Shown here one piece after another: positions 61,629-64,000 of a DNA stretch of 64,000 bases. Position numbers and translations under genes: made by a program. The notes beneath the pieces were generated by a model. The model was not told where the DNA came from. It saw only the letters and a list, made by a program, of their open reading frames with translations, and made no database searches. Source of the DNA: Anadara kagoshimensis (taxonomy: Eukaryota; Mollusca; Bivalvia; Arcoida; Arcidae). Numbering within the stretch: the first letter of the stretch is position 1; every line of letters starts with the position of its first letter. The DNA lies in contig CM037875.1 of the NCBI GenBank assembly GCA_021292105.1, positions 58,701,908-58,765,907 on the forward strand. Reading direction: 5' to 3'.

Positions 61629-64000
61629 TCACTAAATATACATATAATTGAATACATACATGTAATTTATAAAGACCTCAATTCACCATTCTTATATAAA
61701 AGATATCTGGACCACTGTTCTTATATAAAACATATCTAGACCATATTGATCAAATTGTAATGGTATATTTCTTATACACACATTATGTAAAACTTTATTG
61801 TCAATACATTTTTCATAAAAAATTCCCTTATCAATATCATCTAGTTGATAGTCTATCTTGTATGGATATGGTAATTTTATCATAACGGGGTTCGCCGAGG
61901 TACAAGGGATACCCATTAACGTTTGTGTGGAACATTATTTCTATTGGATATGGAATATAATCGGTTCGCGTTCCAGTAAAAATGACATGTTTCTGGTAAT
62001 TTGCAACATAAAATTTTCAAAAAAAACCCTGTACAATCAGTGTTTTCCATAAGAGGTGGCAACAGGCAGATTTGACTGCCTAAAATTCCAAACTGACAGC
62101 TTAAAATTCATAAAATTGCCTTCAAAAGACCTGAAAACGCTTTCAGCCTTGGAGCCCTCCTTGACCCCTGGCCTGTTGGATTAGTCAATCTTCCTCCTGC
62201 TACAAATTTAGGAACATCACTTAACAAATGTTAAGGGGCGTTAATCATGTGAGACAGTGAAAACTTCAAATTTTACAAAGAGTACAACTATTTCTAATGA
62301 TTTCAAACTGAAAATGAACTGGTACTATCACCAATAGGGATTTAAAGCTTCAATTTTGAAAAGAGCAATCACTATTAATATTGTAATGGTTGTTCATCAC
62401 TAAACTATGATACATGTATATCCAAGGGTTTTCATGAAAAGATTCATTAAACGTTAAAAAAATTGATGAAAACTGTACAACTGCACCAGTTCCAACATTA
62501 AAAGATAGGAATTGTTGTAGGGTTTAACAATATTAGTGAAAAAACTGTAGAAGAATCAATGAAAATGTAGTGAAAACTATCAAAAAATACAGTTGGTGTA
62601 GAAAAAAAACTATGTATCTACAGAAAGATTACCCAAGGAGGTAAGGTACCATCCAAAGAGCTTGATCTTGGCTCACTTGACACGCCTAGTTGTGAATGGA
62701 ATCGGAACTTAATTAAGGCCCCCATAGTGTACACTCAGTGATGAAAGAAATCTAGGGTCTATGATATTACAGAACTATTAGGTTAAACAATGACATAAAT
62801 ATACAAGAACAAGAATATATTTACTAAACACAGGTATATAACCTGTAGTAAACTGATAAAGAACCATAAAACTATGTCCCACACACAAGACAAATTTAAT
62901 AAATTGAGTGATATTTTACGTCCTTACTTGAGACATGTTGAGACACTACTTAAAAATCTCGATGACAATCTTATAAAATTCATAAAACACTGTCACACCT
63001 TTACTGATAATAGTCAGAAGTTAATAAAATCTGTAGAGTAAAGTAACCCCACAAAAGAGAGATCCATGGGCCTTAGCACTCACTGGAGGGATAATATCTG
63101 GTGCAGTATTTTAGCTTCCCATTTTTGGTCTCGCAGCTAAGATAAGTGCAGACTAAATGTCTTAAATAAATAGTATGATTTTCATACTATTTATTGGATT
63201 CCTCTAAAGTTTCCTCATTTCTTCCATATTAACACTTTAGATTATACATGTATAAATATGCATTTATTTAGATGAAATAGCTTGATTTTTAATTTTGTAA
63301 TTCCTTTTTTGAATGGATTTTAGTGTGTTGAATTCCCAAAGTCATGGCTCAACCACTTTTGCAAAAGTCAGGAAAAGCCCTGTATATTTTGTACTTACGA
63401 ACAAATTCCCATTGATTCATTATAAACGGACACAAAAATAAATACATAGAGGTATATCTAAATCAATAAAATTCTCTGTTAGTATTTAGGCTCAATATAA
63501 ATACAAAATATCATAAAAATGAACTTAAGTATATAGCTCTAAAATAAAAATACCAAGAGTGCTGGGCAGTTGTAGGAATTGTGAAATGTAGATTTTAATC
63601 ATTGTACAAGATAAGATAGAAGATAAAGGCTTAATATATAACTTTATATATAACTGAAATTTGCCATAATATTGAGCTCATTCTTATGTATATAACTGTA
63701 ACTAGCAATTTATTTTTTCTACAAATTCAACTTTGAATGCAAGACTTTCTATAGTTAATAATATAATCCACAATTCACACATAATATTGAACTCATTTTA
63801 TATTAGATATATTACTGGATTTAAAAAAAAATCTTATTATGAAAAACTAAAATTTAAGTTGGAATTCAGGGCTTCTATAAAATGTTTTTGTCAGTTGAAA
63901 ATTGATTTCAACTGTTGAATGTTTCAGGAAGAAACAGTGGTGTTTATATATGGGTTGACTCTTAGAGATTTTGTGGCAAGTCTATTTAACCCTGAAAGTC
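61629..64000. other. Non-coding interval at the right edge
   Basis: AT-rich, no repeat family recognised with confidence and no exon that joins ANKAR in phase with armadillo-like content. It is probably ANKAR intron. Confidence 0.4.

Noticed and set aside
63070-63135. Possible upstream ANKAR exon (acceptor TTATCTTAG, donor GTGAGTG, minus strand)
   Set aside because: The frame that would join in phase gives a peptide without armadillo character, and the open frame creates a stop at the junction.

Overview
The window is animal nuclear DNA and is AT-rich. Its genes have many short exons with GT/AG introns, and the space between exons is packed with SINEs, MITEs, minisatellites and microsatellites. 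The mix fits a lophotrochozoan, most likely a bivalve mollusc: a CDP-alcohol phosphotransferase motif like that of invertebrate ceramide phosphoethanolamine synthases, an invertebrate-style Schlafen AlbA_2 gene, and mobile elements with a core minisatellite followed by a microsatellite. No species can be named from the sequence alone.

Four protein-coding loci can be assembled exon by exon with consistent splice phases. (1) 7798-17550, plus strand: a membrane CDP-alcohol phosphotransferase fused to a soluble CTP:phosphoalcohol cytidylyltransferase. It has two alternative terminal exons and a decayed copy of its second exon upstream. (2) 25222-29797, minus strand: a Schlafen AlbA_2-domain gene with five exons found, one carrying an apparent 1-bp frameshift in the conserved core; its 3' end was not found. 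(3) 32288-36812, plus strand: a complete five-exon CIAO2B (MIP18/FAM96B), a cytosolic Fe-S assembly factor of 160 residues. (4) 47025-55622, minus strand: the last five exons of ANKAR (ankyrin and armadillo repeat protein). Its next upstream exon must lie beyond 55.6 kb and was not identified.

The genes do not form an operon or an obvious shared pathway. The likely exception is internal to locus 1, where one polypeptide appears to combine nucleotide activation of a phospho-headgroup (CTP to CDP- or CMP-headgroup) with transfer of that headgroup to a lipid.

Region by region: 1-5.6 kb is non-coding repeats. 5.6-17.6 kb is locus 1. 17.6-25.2 kb is non-coding and holds a 2.4-kb minisatellite-cored element. 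25.2-29.8 kb is the AlbA_2 gene. 30-32.3 kb is MITE and SINE debris. 32.3-36.8 kb is CIAO2B. 36.8-47 kb is repeats, including an inverted second copy of the minisatellite-cored element and an 18-copy 61-bp minisatellite. 47-55.6 kb is ANKAR, with a tyrosine-recombinase fragment and a 1.66-kb terminal-inverted-repeat element in its introns. 56.6-61.6 kb is a 5.06-kb foldback-like element. 61.7-64 kb shows nothing recognisable.

The observations most worth checking are the phosphotransferase-cytidylyltransferase fusion with duplicated, probably mutually exclusive catalytic terminal exons, and a 62-bp minisatellite in ANKAR that has amplified a complete splice acceptor (branch point, tract, AG and first 19 exon bases) about 20 times beside the real exon.
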